Shown here in pieces: positions 6,731 to 13,775 of a DNA stretch of 64,000 bases (its first letter is position 1; every line of letters begins with the position of its first letter). Under the pieces are notes generated by a model, which made no database searches, was not told where the DNA came from, and saw nothing but the letters and a program-made list of their open reading frames with translations. Position numbers and translations under genes: made by a program. Source of the stretch: FEN-1350 sp964643355 (lineage in GTDB: Bacteria > Planctomycetota > Phycisphaerae > Sedimentisphaerales > Anaerohalosphaeraceae); the NCBI GenBank assembly GCA_964643355.1, contig CAZXPW010000012.1:1-64000 (forward strand), written 5' to 3'.

Positions 6731-9700
6731 ATGACAGCCCCAGACATCATTGCGCAACTCGTCGAACGATTCGATCGCAATTGCGACGACTATCGCTCCG
6801 ACCGCTACAACGAAACCCAGCTCCGCCGCGAATTCCTCGACCCCTTCTTCGAGGCCCTCGGCTGGGATGTCAACAACCGCTCCGGCCACGCCGACGCCTA
6901 CAAGGATGTCATCCACGAGGATGCCATCCGCGTCGGCCCCGCCACCAAGGCCCCCGACTACTCCTTCCGCATCGGCGGCACGCGCAAATTCTTCCTCGAA
7001 GCCAAAAAACCCGCCGTCGATATCCAAAAAGATCCCGCCTCCGCCTACCAGCTCCGCCGCTATGCCTGGTCCGCCAAGCTGCCATTGTCCATCCTCTCCG
7101 ACTTCGAAGAGATGGCCGTCTATGACTGCCGCATCCGCCCCGTCCACTCCGACAAGGCCTCAACCGCCCGCGTCAAGCTCATCGGCTACGCCGAATACCT
7201 CGACCGCTGGGATGAAATCGCCGCCATCTTCTCCAAAACCGCCGTCCTTCAGGGCTCCTTCGACAAATACGCCCGCACCGAAAAGGCCAAACGCGGCACC
7301 GCCGAGGTGGACGACGCATTCCTGGCCGAGATCGAATCCTGGCGCGACACCCTGGCCCGCAACATCGCCCTCCGCAATCCCGCCCTCGACAATCGCCAGC
7401 TCAATTTCGCCGTCCAGATCACCATCGACCGCCTCATCTTCCTGCGGATCGCCGAAGACCGTGGCCTCGAACGCTACGGCGAATTGCTCGCACTCGTCAA
7501 CGGCCCGGACATCTACCCGCGTCTGCAAAAATTGTTCGAAAAGGCCGACGACCGTTACAACTCCGGCCTGTTCCACTTCACAAAGGAAAAGGACCGCCCC
7601 GAAGGCCCCGACGAACTGACCCCCTCCCTGGCCATCGACGATAAACCCCTCAAGGACATCATCAAATCCGTCTATTACCCCTGCCCTTACGAATTCTCCG
7701 TCCTGCCCGCCGAAATCCTCGGCCAGGTCTATGAGCAGTTCCTCGGCAAGGCCATCACCCTCACCGCCGGCCATCACGCCCGCGTCGAGGAAAAGCCCGA
7801 GGTCAAAAAGGCCGGCGGCGTCTATTACACCCCCGCCTACATCGTCAAATACATCGTCGAAAACACCGTCGGCAAACTCGTCGAGGGCAAGACCCCCGTT
7901 GAAGTCGCCAAGCTCAAAATCCTCGACCCCGCCTGCGGCTCCGGCTCCTTCCTTCTCGGCGCCTACCAGTTCCTCCTCGACTGGCACCTCAAATTCTACG
8001 CCGACCACGACCCCGCCTCCTGGCTCAATAAAAAGACTCCCCCCATCGTCGAAACCGTATCTGGGGTGGCAGCCACCGAGCGCAGCGAGGTGGATGGAGG
8101 GACCCGCTCCGTCGGGTCCGATAGAAGTAGCACAACCGTTGAGGGTGTGAATGATCTCCCCGGCGCAAGCCGGATTCCACAGGACCCGAAGGGTCCAACC
8201 CGAATACCCCCGGACCAAATCCGGGGTACGATCGCCCCCTCTACCCCTCCCAACCCCGAAGGGGTTGAACGATCCTCGGCCGATCCCAATGCCCTGACTC
8301 CTAACCCCTATATCCTAACGCCTTCTTCCAATCCCCCTTACCCCCCGGCCACATATCGCCCCACGAACCCCGCATCATTCAAGCTGACAACCTCCGAGCG
8401 CAAACGCATCCTCCTCAACAATCTCTTCGGCGTCGATATCGACTCTCAGGCCGTCGAAGTCACCAAACTCTCCCTGCTCCTCAAGGTCCTCGAAGGCCAA
8501 AAGGACCTGGCCCTCTTCGCCAAAGAACGCGCCCTCCCCGATCTCGGCTCCAACATCAAATGCGGCAACTCCCTCATCGGCCCCGACTTCTTCCACGGCC
8601 AGCAACTGGCCCTCTTCGACGACGAGGAAAAATACAAAATCAACGCCTTCGACTGGCCCGCCGAATTCCCCACCATCTTCAATGCCAAAAACCCCGGCTT
8701 CGACGCCGTCATCGGAAACCCACCCTATATCCGTATCCAAACGCTGAAAGAAACACAACCTGAATCAGCCGAGTATTTCAAAATCAAATACAAGAGCGCC
8801 GCTCAAGGAAACTATGACATCTATGTGCTCTTTATCGAAAAGGGATTGTCGGTATTGAATCGTTCTGGTGTCATGGGGTATATTGTTCCCAATAAATTCA
8901 TTAACGCTCAATACGGAAAACCGCTCCGAGGGTTAATTGCATCCGACCAACATTTGTCTCACTTCGTCCATTTCAAGGATCATCAAGTGTTCGAAAATGC
9001 GACCACTTACACTTGCCTTCTTTTCCTGACAAAAGCTTCATCAGATGATGTTAGTGTGGATCTTGTTCACGACTTAACATTATGGCCGGATTCAGGTGCA
9101 GTCCGATCGGTAAGGTGTCAGGCAAACACGCTTGGAGATTCCGAGTGGAATTTTATTGCTGATTCCGATTCGACACTGTTCAAACGACTGGACCAAATGT
9201 TCCCAAAGTTAAGGGATATATCCCGGATATTTGTCGGTCTTCAGACCAGCGCCGATCCTATTTATATCGTGGATGCAACCTCAATATCCCAAAATGAAAT
9301 TGTCGCCTTTTCCCCAGCTTTGGACGAATCCGTTACCTTTGAGGCTTCAATTATGAAGTCACTCGTAAAGGGTTCTGATATTCATCGATATTCTAAATTG
9401 CTTTCGGATAAACGACTGATATTCCCCTATCAAACCAAACCTTCTTTATTTCCAATATCCGAGCAGGAAATGAAACGGGATTTTCCAAGAACATTTGAAT
9501 ATCTTGGAAAATTGAAGTCTCGCTTGCTGAAACGAGGAAATGCCAAACCCAACGAATGGTTTCTATACACTTATCCAAAAAACCTGGATCAATTCGATCA
9601 TCCCAAAATTGTCACCGGGGTATTAGCGAAGCGGGCATCTTTCACATATGATGAATCCGGGGGTGTCTATTTTGTTGGTGGTGGCAATGCGGGTGGGTAT

Positions 9701-10087
9701 GGAGTATCCGTGAATCCCGACGCTGGTTTTGACGATTTGTATATACTTGCTCTTTTGAATAGCTCCCTTTTGGATTTCTATGTCAAAAGAATCAGTACTC
9801 CGTTCCGAGGCGGATATTATTCTTATGCTCGTCGATATATTGAAAAGGTTCCAATTGTCCAAATTGACCCCAATAGTGCCGCTAAAAAAACCGTCGATAA
9901 GTTAGTCGAATTGACTCGGTCCATGCTCGACCTTCACAAATCGCTGGCCGCCGCCAAAACTCCCCACTCGCAAACCGCCCTCCAGCGTCAAATCGCCGCC
10001 ACCGATGCCCAAATCGACGCCCTCGTCTATGAACTGTATGGCCTTACGGACAAGGAGATTGCTCTTATTGAAGGACAGTTACGATGA
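6731..10087 (+). CDS. type IIG restriction-modification enzyme (Eco57I/TaqI-like, single chain)
   Basis: A 1118-aa fused nuclease-methylase-specificity protein. The N-terminus carries a PD-(D/E)XK nuclease (APDYSFRIGG...FFLEAKKP, about residues 75-95). Then come the SAM-binding motif DPACGSGSFLLGAYQ (about 398), the FGVDIDSQAVEVTKLSL segment, and the N6-adenine methylase motif NPPYIRI (about 664). The C-terminal part is a TaqI-like target recognition region ending with a helix and VYELYGLTDKEIALIEG. No separate methylase or endonuclease gene is needed. Residues about 445-550, between motif I and the next conserved block, are an unusual low-complexity Pro/Ser/Thr insert made of palindromic repeats. 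The region encoding about 670-1065 is clearly AT-richer than both ends. An upstream in-frame ATG at 6503 is less likely. Confidence 0.88.
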   Translation: MTAPDIIAQLVERFDRNCDDYRSDRYNETQLRREFLDPFFEALGWDVNNRSGHADAYKDVIHEDAIRVGPATKAPDYSFRIGGTRKFFLEAKKPAVDIQKDPASAYQLRRYAWSAKLPLSILSDFEEMAVYDCRIRPVHSDKASTARVKLIGYAEYLDRWDEIAAIFSKTAVLQGSFDKYARTEKAKRGTAEVDDAFLAEIESWRDTLARNIALRNPALDNRQLNFAVQITIDRLIFLRIAEDRGLERYGELLALVNGPDIYPRLQKLFEKADDRYNSGLFHFTKEKDRPEGPDELTPSLAIDDKPLKDIIKSVYYPCPYEFSVLPAEILGQVYEQFLGKAITLTAGHHARVEEKPEVKKAGGVYYTPAYIVKYIVENTVGKLVEGKTPVEVAKLKILDPACGSGSFLLGAYQFLLDWHLKFYADHDPASWLNKKTPPIVETVSGVAATERSEVDGGTRSVGSDRSSTTVEGVNDLPGASRIPQDPKGPTRIPPDQIRGTIAPSTPPNPEGVERSSADPNALTPNPYILTPSSNPPYPPATYRPTNPASFKLTTSERKRILLNNLFGVDIDSQAVEVTKLSLLLKVLEGQKDLALFAKERALPDLGSNIKCGNSLIGPDFFHGQQLALFDDEEKYKINAFDWPAEFPTIFNAKNPGFDAVIGNPPYIRIQTLKETQPESAEYFKIKYKSAAQGNYDIYVLFIEKGLSVLNRSGVMGYIVPNKFINAQYGKPLRGLIASDQHLSHFVHFKDHQVFENATTYTCLLFLTKASSDDVSVDLVHDLTLWPDSGAVRSVRCQANTLGDSEWNFIADSDSTLFKRLDQMFPKLRDISRIFVGLQTSADPIYIVDATSISQNEIVAFSPALDESVTFEASIMKSLVKGSDIHRYSKLLSDKRLIFPYQTKPSLFPISEQEMKRDFPRTFEYLGKLKSRLLKRGNAKPNEWFLYTYPKNLDQFDHPKIVTGVLAKRASFTYDESGGVYFVGGGNAGGYGVSVNPDAGFDDLYILALLNSSLLDFYVKRISTPFRGGYYSYARRYIEKVPIVQIDPNSAAKKTVDKLVELTRSMLDLHKSLAAAKTPHSQTALQRQIAATDAQIDALVYELYGLTDKEIALIEGQLR
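8065..8267. repeat. array of six short palindromes inside the restriction-enzyme gene
   Basis: Consecutive palindromes, all read through in frame: GGTGGCAGCCACC (8065-8077), GGACCCG/CGGGTCC arms (8100-8119), CCGGCGCAAGCCGG (8160-8173), GGACCCGAAGGGTCC (8182-8196), CCCCGGA/TCCGGGG arms (8208-8226) and CAACCCCGAAGGGGTTG (8251-8267). The GAA loop with CCC/GGG flanks matches the palindromes around the RAYT at 2149 and 2220. A 32-bp stretch at 8121-8152 recurs exactly at 10365-10396. Confidence 0.8.
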
Positions 10088-10236
10088 TCGACAAAATTGT
10101 CTCTCCGTGTGATATCGTTAAATATTTGAATTTTGATCTGTCATTTTGCTTTTTGATCTTTGATTTTTGATATGAACACCAATCTTGTAAATCCTGAAAA
10201 TCCTGTCAATCCAGTGAAAAATAATCTTTGCGCCTT

Positions 10237-10319
10237 AGCGCCTTTGCGTGAGGATCAATTTGAATCCGTGTAATCTGTGAAATCCGTGGTTGAATTATAC
10301 TGGAGCGCCTTTGCGTGAG
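10237..10319. repeat. short intergenic repeats after the restriction-enzyme gene
   Basis: A 16-bp string, AGCGCCTTTGCGTGAG, occurs at 10237-10252 and again at 10304-10319. Between them, 10264-10291 matches 36853-36880 with about five differences in 28 bp. No gene was found in the 401-bp gap from 10088 to 10488; it is filled with such small repeats plus the palindrome block that follows. Confidence 0.55.
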
Positions 10320-10364
10320 ACATTTAACCGAAATCGCCCTCGTCGAACAATCCGCCCAGAATAA

Positions 10365-10480
10365 ATAGAAGTAGCACAACCGTTGAGGGTGTGAATAAAT
10401 TCACCCCGGCGCAAGCCGGCTTCCAGACAGGCCCGAAGGGCCGGCAGTGTTTAGCCGGGCGGCGGAAGCCCCCGGTAGCC
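10365..10480. repeat. second copy of the palindromic repeat block, with REP-like hairpins
   Basis: Begins with a 32-bp exact copy (10365-10396) of 8121-8152, continues with the same CCGGCGCAAGCCGG palindrome, then GGCCCGAAGGGCC (10430-10442) and a hairpin starting TTAGCCGGG near 10450 that ends GCCCCCGG, matching the RAYT-flanking hairpin. It lies between the restriction-enzyme stop and the cstA stop and may also help terminate both transcripts. Confidence 0.72.
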
Positions 10481-10488
10481 TGAATGAT

Positions 10489-12171
10489 TTACACTTTCTG
10501 GCTGCTTTGTCTTCCCAAGGTCAAAACCGTCTCCACCACCAGCGTAACACACAATCCCAGCAAAACAATCCCACAGATCCCGCTGGTTATAACATCTTGT
10601 TTGACAGGGGGTTGCGACAATCCAATCCATCTCCACACCAGCGGCTGAACCTGCAAAACCAGTGCCGTCACCGTCATGACCAGCATAAACACCATCGGCC
10701 AGATCGTAAACCACGCCTTCCGGCTTGTCCTCACCAACCAGATCGAAATCGCTAATAGTGACAAGCTCGCCAGCATCTGATTGCTCGTCCCAAATATCGG
10801 CCAGGCAACGAGATACGCATCTTTCTCCGTCGCCATTAGAAACGCTAATGGAACCAGCAAGCTCGCCAGCGTCGCCCCCGCAATCCCCACAGCCCCCGTC
10901 CAACCCGTCAATTCCTGAAAAATATACCGTGCCAATCGCGTCGCAACATCCAAAGTGTCATACACAAAAGTCGAAAACGCCAGCAACGCAAACGGAAACG
11001 CCACTCGGTAATCTAACTTCAGTATATGCAAATACTTAGCGATGCCATCGGCATAGATGACATTCGGTTTTTCATCCAATCCCGCGCTGCCTTTCGGCAG
11101 CATCATCACCGTTCCCAGTGCCACCACAGCCACCAATGCTTCCAATAACATCGCCCCGTATCCGATCGGCAATGCGTCTTTTTGCTGATTTAACTGCTTG
11201 CTCGTGGTTCCCGAGCAGACAATCGCGTGAAATCCGGAACAGGCGCCGCAGGCGATGGTAATAAATAAAAATGGATAGATTAACTTGCCATTGACCGAGC
11301 TGGTCCATCCGTCCAGCAAAACGGCCGGATACTGTACCGAAAATCCACCGAACAGCGATCCCACAAGTCCTGCAATAATCGTAAGATACAGCAACCAGCC
11401 GCCCAGATATCCGCGCGGCTGAAGCAAGACCCACATCGGAATCACCGACGCGATAAAGCAATACCCCAGCAGCAGGATGTCCCACTGACGAACCGTCAGC
11501 TTCGCCAGCGACTGCAGGATCGAATCCGGCAGCCGCGGGCCGATCCACACGGCCAGCAGAACCAACGGCAGGATGATCGCAGTCGTTAAACTCAGCGGCA
11601 GCTTGAACTTATACAGCATGATGCCCATGACAACGGCCAAAATCAGATACAAAATCGACGAGCCGGCCACGGCCGGTCCGGAAGCGAATGCGTCGGTCGT
11701 CGCGTGAAATGTCTGTGCGGTGATATCCGTAAATGCCACCACCACATAGAGTAACGACAACCACATGAACGACAGAAACAGCCGATACGCCGTCGGCGAT
11801 AGATGCGACCGCACCAGAAACGCGATCGAGGCGGCCTTGTTGCGGATCGACGCGACCAGCGCCGCATAATCGTGCACGCCGCCGATCAAAATCGAGCCAA
11901 ACAGGATCCACAATAGCGCCGGAAGCCAGCCAAACCAGATTCCGGCCAGGATCGGCCCGACGATCGGCCCGGCCGCGGCGATCGCCGACAAATGCTGGCC
12001 CAGCAGCAGCGGCATTTTCGCGGGGACATAATCCACGCCGTCTTTGAATTCCCACGCGGGCGTGGGTTGTGCGTCGTCGGCGCCGAACTGGTTGCGCAGA
12101 AAGCGGCCGTACAGAATGTATCCGGCCGCGAGAACGGCGATCGATACCAACACCATTACGCTGATGGACAT
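10489..12171 (-). CDS. cstA: CstA-family carbon starvation / pyruvate-peptide transporter
   Basis: A 560-aa integral membrane protein with about 15 hydrophobic segments. The CstA signature region is clear: WEFKDGVDYVPAK, GQHLSAIAAAGPIVGPILAG, and ACGACSGFHAIVCSGTTSKQ in the middle. It is shorter than E. coli CstA (about 700 aa), as in many bacteria. Members import pyruvate or peptides under carbon limitation. The frame extends 19 codons upstream, but the ATG at 12171 has AGGAAA in front and begins the first membrane segment. Monocistronic; a candidate promoter is at 12208-12235. Confidence 0.92.
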   Translation of the reverse strand: MSISVMVLVSIAVLAAGYILYGRFLRNQFGADDAQPTPAWEFKDGVDYVPAKMPLLLGQHLSAIAAAGPIVGPILAGIWFGWLPALLWILFGSILIGGVHDYAALVASIRNKAASIAFLVRSHLSPTAYRLFLSFMWLSLLYVVVAFTDITAQTFHATTDAFASGPAVAGSSILYLILAVVMGIMLYKFKLPLSLTTAIILPLVLLAVWIGPRLPDSILQSLAKLTVRQWDILLLGYCFIASVIPMWVLLQPRGYLGGWLLYLTIIAGLVGSLFGGFSVQYPAVLLDGWTSSVNGKLIYPFLFITIACGACSGFHAIVCSGTTSKQLNQQKDALPIGYGAMLLEALVAVVALGTVMMLPKGSAGLDEKPNVIYADGIAKYLHILKLDYRVAFPFALLAFSTFVYDTLDVATRLARYIFQELTGWTGAVGIAGATLASLLVPLAFLMATEKDAYLVAWPIFGTSNQMLASLSLLAISIWLVRTSRKAWFTIWPMVFMLVMTVTALVLQVQPLVWRWIGLSQPPVKQDVITSGICGIVLLGLCVTLVVETVLTLGRQSSQKV

Positions 12172-12207
12172 GCGTTTCCTTTCCCTGTTCGTTCGGGAAC
12201 CGAGAGT

Positions 12208-12235
12208 ATTGTAGAAGGTTCGAGTCAAAATGCAA
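12208..12235 (-). promoter_or_regulatory. candidate cstA promoter
   Basis: On the minus strand TTGCAT (12235-12230), a 16-bp spacer, then TACAAT (12213-12208), giving a leader of about 30 nt before the cstA ATG. By-eye match only. Confidence 0.35.
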
Positions 12236-12260
12236 AAGCATTAAAACCAGTCGATTTTAC

Positions 12261-12290
12261 TTGACAATTCGGAACGGGGGAGAGTAAAAT
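12261..12290 (+). promoter_or_regulatory. candidate sigma70-type promoter diverging from cstA
   Basis: TTGACA at 12261-12266, an 18-bp spacer and TAAAAT at 12285-12290. A second possible site (TTGCGT, 16 bp, TATAAT) is at 12375-12402. Either could drive the small exported protein at 12459; the leader would be about 160 or 50 nt. Confidence 0.4.
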
Positions 12291-12458
12291 ACAGTTTTGA
12301 ATTTCCGGATCGGGATTCATCGGAGAAGCGGCCACGCAACGGGAGACCCTATCGAATAATCATTCAATAATTTCTTGCGTCCGGATTCTTTAATGATATA
12401 ATTCCAAATCAAGCATATCTGAAAATAGGAAAAGGACAAGAAATAAGGAGTCAGGGTT

Positions 12459-12719
12459 ATGAGATGGAACTCCCGGAGATCAGCAGCGCGTTATTTTGGG
12501 CATTGGGTGATGGGGGGCATGACGATTTTCGCATTTCTGTCATTGTTGGGTAATGCCGAGGGAGATAGTAACGATTCAGGAGTAGCGGATTCACCGAAAA
12601 TCCTTTCCGAGCGGCGAACCGAGATTGCCGAAGAACGGAACCCTAACCAGCGCGTCTGGCACATTGTTCGACAGGTTGAAACGACAAATCCGATAACCAA
12701 ACAGGTCGAGGCGAAATAG
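12459..12719 (+). CDS. small exported protein, possibly truncated by an amber codon
   Basis: An 86-aa protein with a hydrophobic N-terminal segment (YFGHWVMGGMTIFAFLSLLG) that resembles a signal peptide, then a polar tail. Start ATG 12459 has a good AAGGAG site 8 bp upstream. After the TAG at 12717-12719 the same frame continues for 17 sense codons (ISIYQGKEIEKQVRVWA) to a TGA at 12771-12773, and that segment resembles the preceding sequence in style. It may be a gene recently cut short, or simply ends here. No family recognised. Confidence 0.45.
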   Translation: MRWNSRRSAARYFGHWVMGGMTIFAFLSLLGNAEGDSNDSGVADSPKILSERRTEIAEERNPNQRVWHIVRQVETTNPITKQVEAK

Positions 12720-12817
12720 ATATCGATATACCAGGGCAAAGAAATCGAGAAACAAGTGCGGGTTTGGGCGTGAAAACTGATTGTGGATATACAGAAAACA
12801 CAAATAATAGGTGACTG

Positions 12818-12870
12818 TCCCCGGTTTCCGTCCCCGGTTTCCCCGGTTTCCCCCGGTTTCCCCAGTTTCC
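12818..12870. repeat. short tandem repeat of a CCCCGGTTT unit
   Basis: Five adjacent copies of a 9-11 bp unit close to TCCCCGGTTT(C), the last degenerated to CCCAGTTTC, directly upstream of the PEP-CTERM gene ribosome binding site. Preceded by GGTGACTGTCCCC. Confidence 0.7.
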
Positions 12871-12894
12871 AGTAAACCTTTCAGGAGAGAGATT

Positions 12895-13716
12895 ATGAAA
12901 CGGAATATGATTTTGGCATTGTTTCTTCAAAGTACTATTCTTGTTTATGGCGGTCTCGATGCGCCCTTTCGGCGTCAGGTTACAAATGATGGATCTATCA
13001 CGATTACAAATGAACCGCAGGCGGGATACATCGTCGATGGCGTCTGGCATGCGCTGGCTTCTCCCGCCCTGTCAAAAGGTAATGCGGCCGCGATATCTGG
13101 AAATGGTGTGGCAATATGCGGAGATATTCAATTACTTGATAGCCCATCCCCTATGGCAAGTTTATGGACTCTGAATGAACCATGGAACGACATTCCGACC
13201 TACACTTTCCAAATCTTACCTTCGTTGGACGGTTACGAAGGCGGCGGGGCTTCAAATCTTTCGGAGAATGGCAAGCATATTATCGGGGGCAGCTTTACTC
13301 CAACGGTTGCGTACAAGGCAAGCTACTGGGACGAGAGTTATCGCGTATTTGATCTCGGCAGTCTATTTGCCCCCTCGGTACGATTCGCATCCGAGGCCTG
13401 TTCCGTATCGAACAGCGGCGTCGTCGTGGGTTCGATTATTAACGAAGACGAACATTATCAACTCGCTTATATCTGGGACAAAAACAATGGGATGCGATAC
13501 CTTAAGGATGTGCTTGAGCATGAGTACGGTTTCGATTTTTCGGGGAGTGTTCTTGCGGAGGCATATAACATAAGCCCGGATGGATCGATTCTATCGGGGG
13601 TTGGGTATGATAGCCAAGACAAAGGTTTCTATTGGGAAGTTACCATTCCCGAACCCGCAACAGCCCTTATGATCGGTCTGGGCGGGTTATGGCTGCGGAG
13701 ACGGTCGTGCCGGTAG
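12895..13716 (+). CDS. PEP-CTERM sorting domain protein
   Basis: A 273-aa secreted protein: signal peptide (to about residue 19), a beta-rich body with repeated SxNGxxVxG-like strands resembling HAF-repeat propellers (ISGNGVAICG, LSENGKHIIGG, VSNSGVVVGS, ISPDGSILSG), and a C-terminal PEP-CTERM tail, IPEPATALMIGLGG then WLRRR. The tail should be processed by an exosortase and the protein sent to the cell surface or matrix; no exosortase is in the window. Start ATG 12895 follows AGGAGAG; the longer frame from 12811 runs through the tandem repeat and is not the start. Confidence 0.85.
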   Translation: MKRNMILALFLQSTILVYGGLDAPFRRQVTNDGSITITNEPQAGYIVDGVWHALASPALSKGNAAAISGNGVAICGDIQLLDSPSPMASLWTLNEPWNDIPTYTFQILPSLDGYEGGGASNLSENGKHIIGGSFTPTVAYKASYWDESYRVFDLGSLFAPSVRFASEACSVSNSGVVVGSIINEDEHYQLAYIWDKNNGMRYLKDVLEHEYGFDFSGSVLAEAYNISPDGSILSGVGYDSQDKGFYWEVTIPEPATALMIGLGGLWLRRRSCR

Positions 13717-13775
13717 AAACCGACAAGCGGATTCGGAGCGTGCGATACGATGGTCGGGGGGATGGGCATTCGGGG

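Noticed and set aside
7160..8218. 352-codon minus-strand frame within the restriction gene
   Set aside because: Shadow of the GC-rich coding strand; no start signals and an acidic low-complexity sequence.
8065..8267. CRISPR array
   Set aside because: The palindromes vary in sequence and spacing and there are no identical direct repeats or cas genes.
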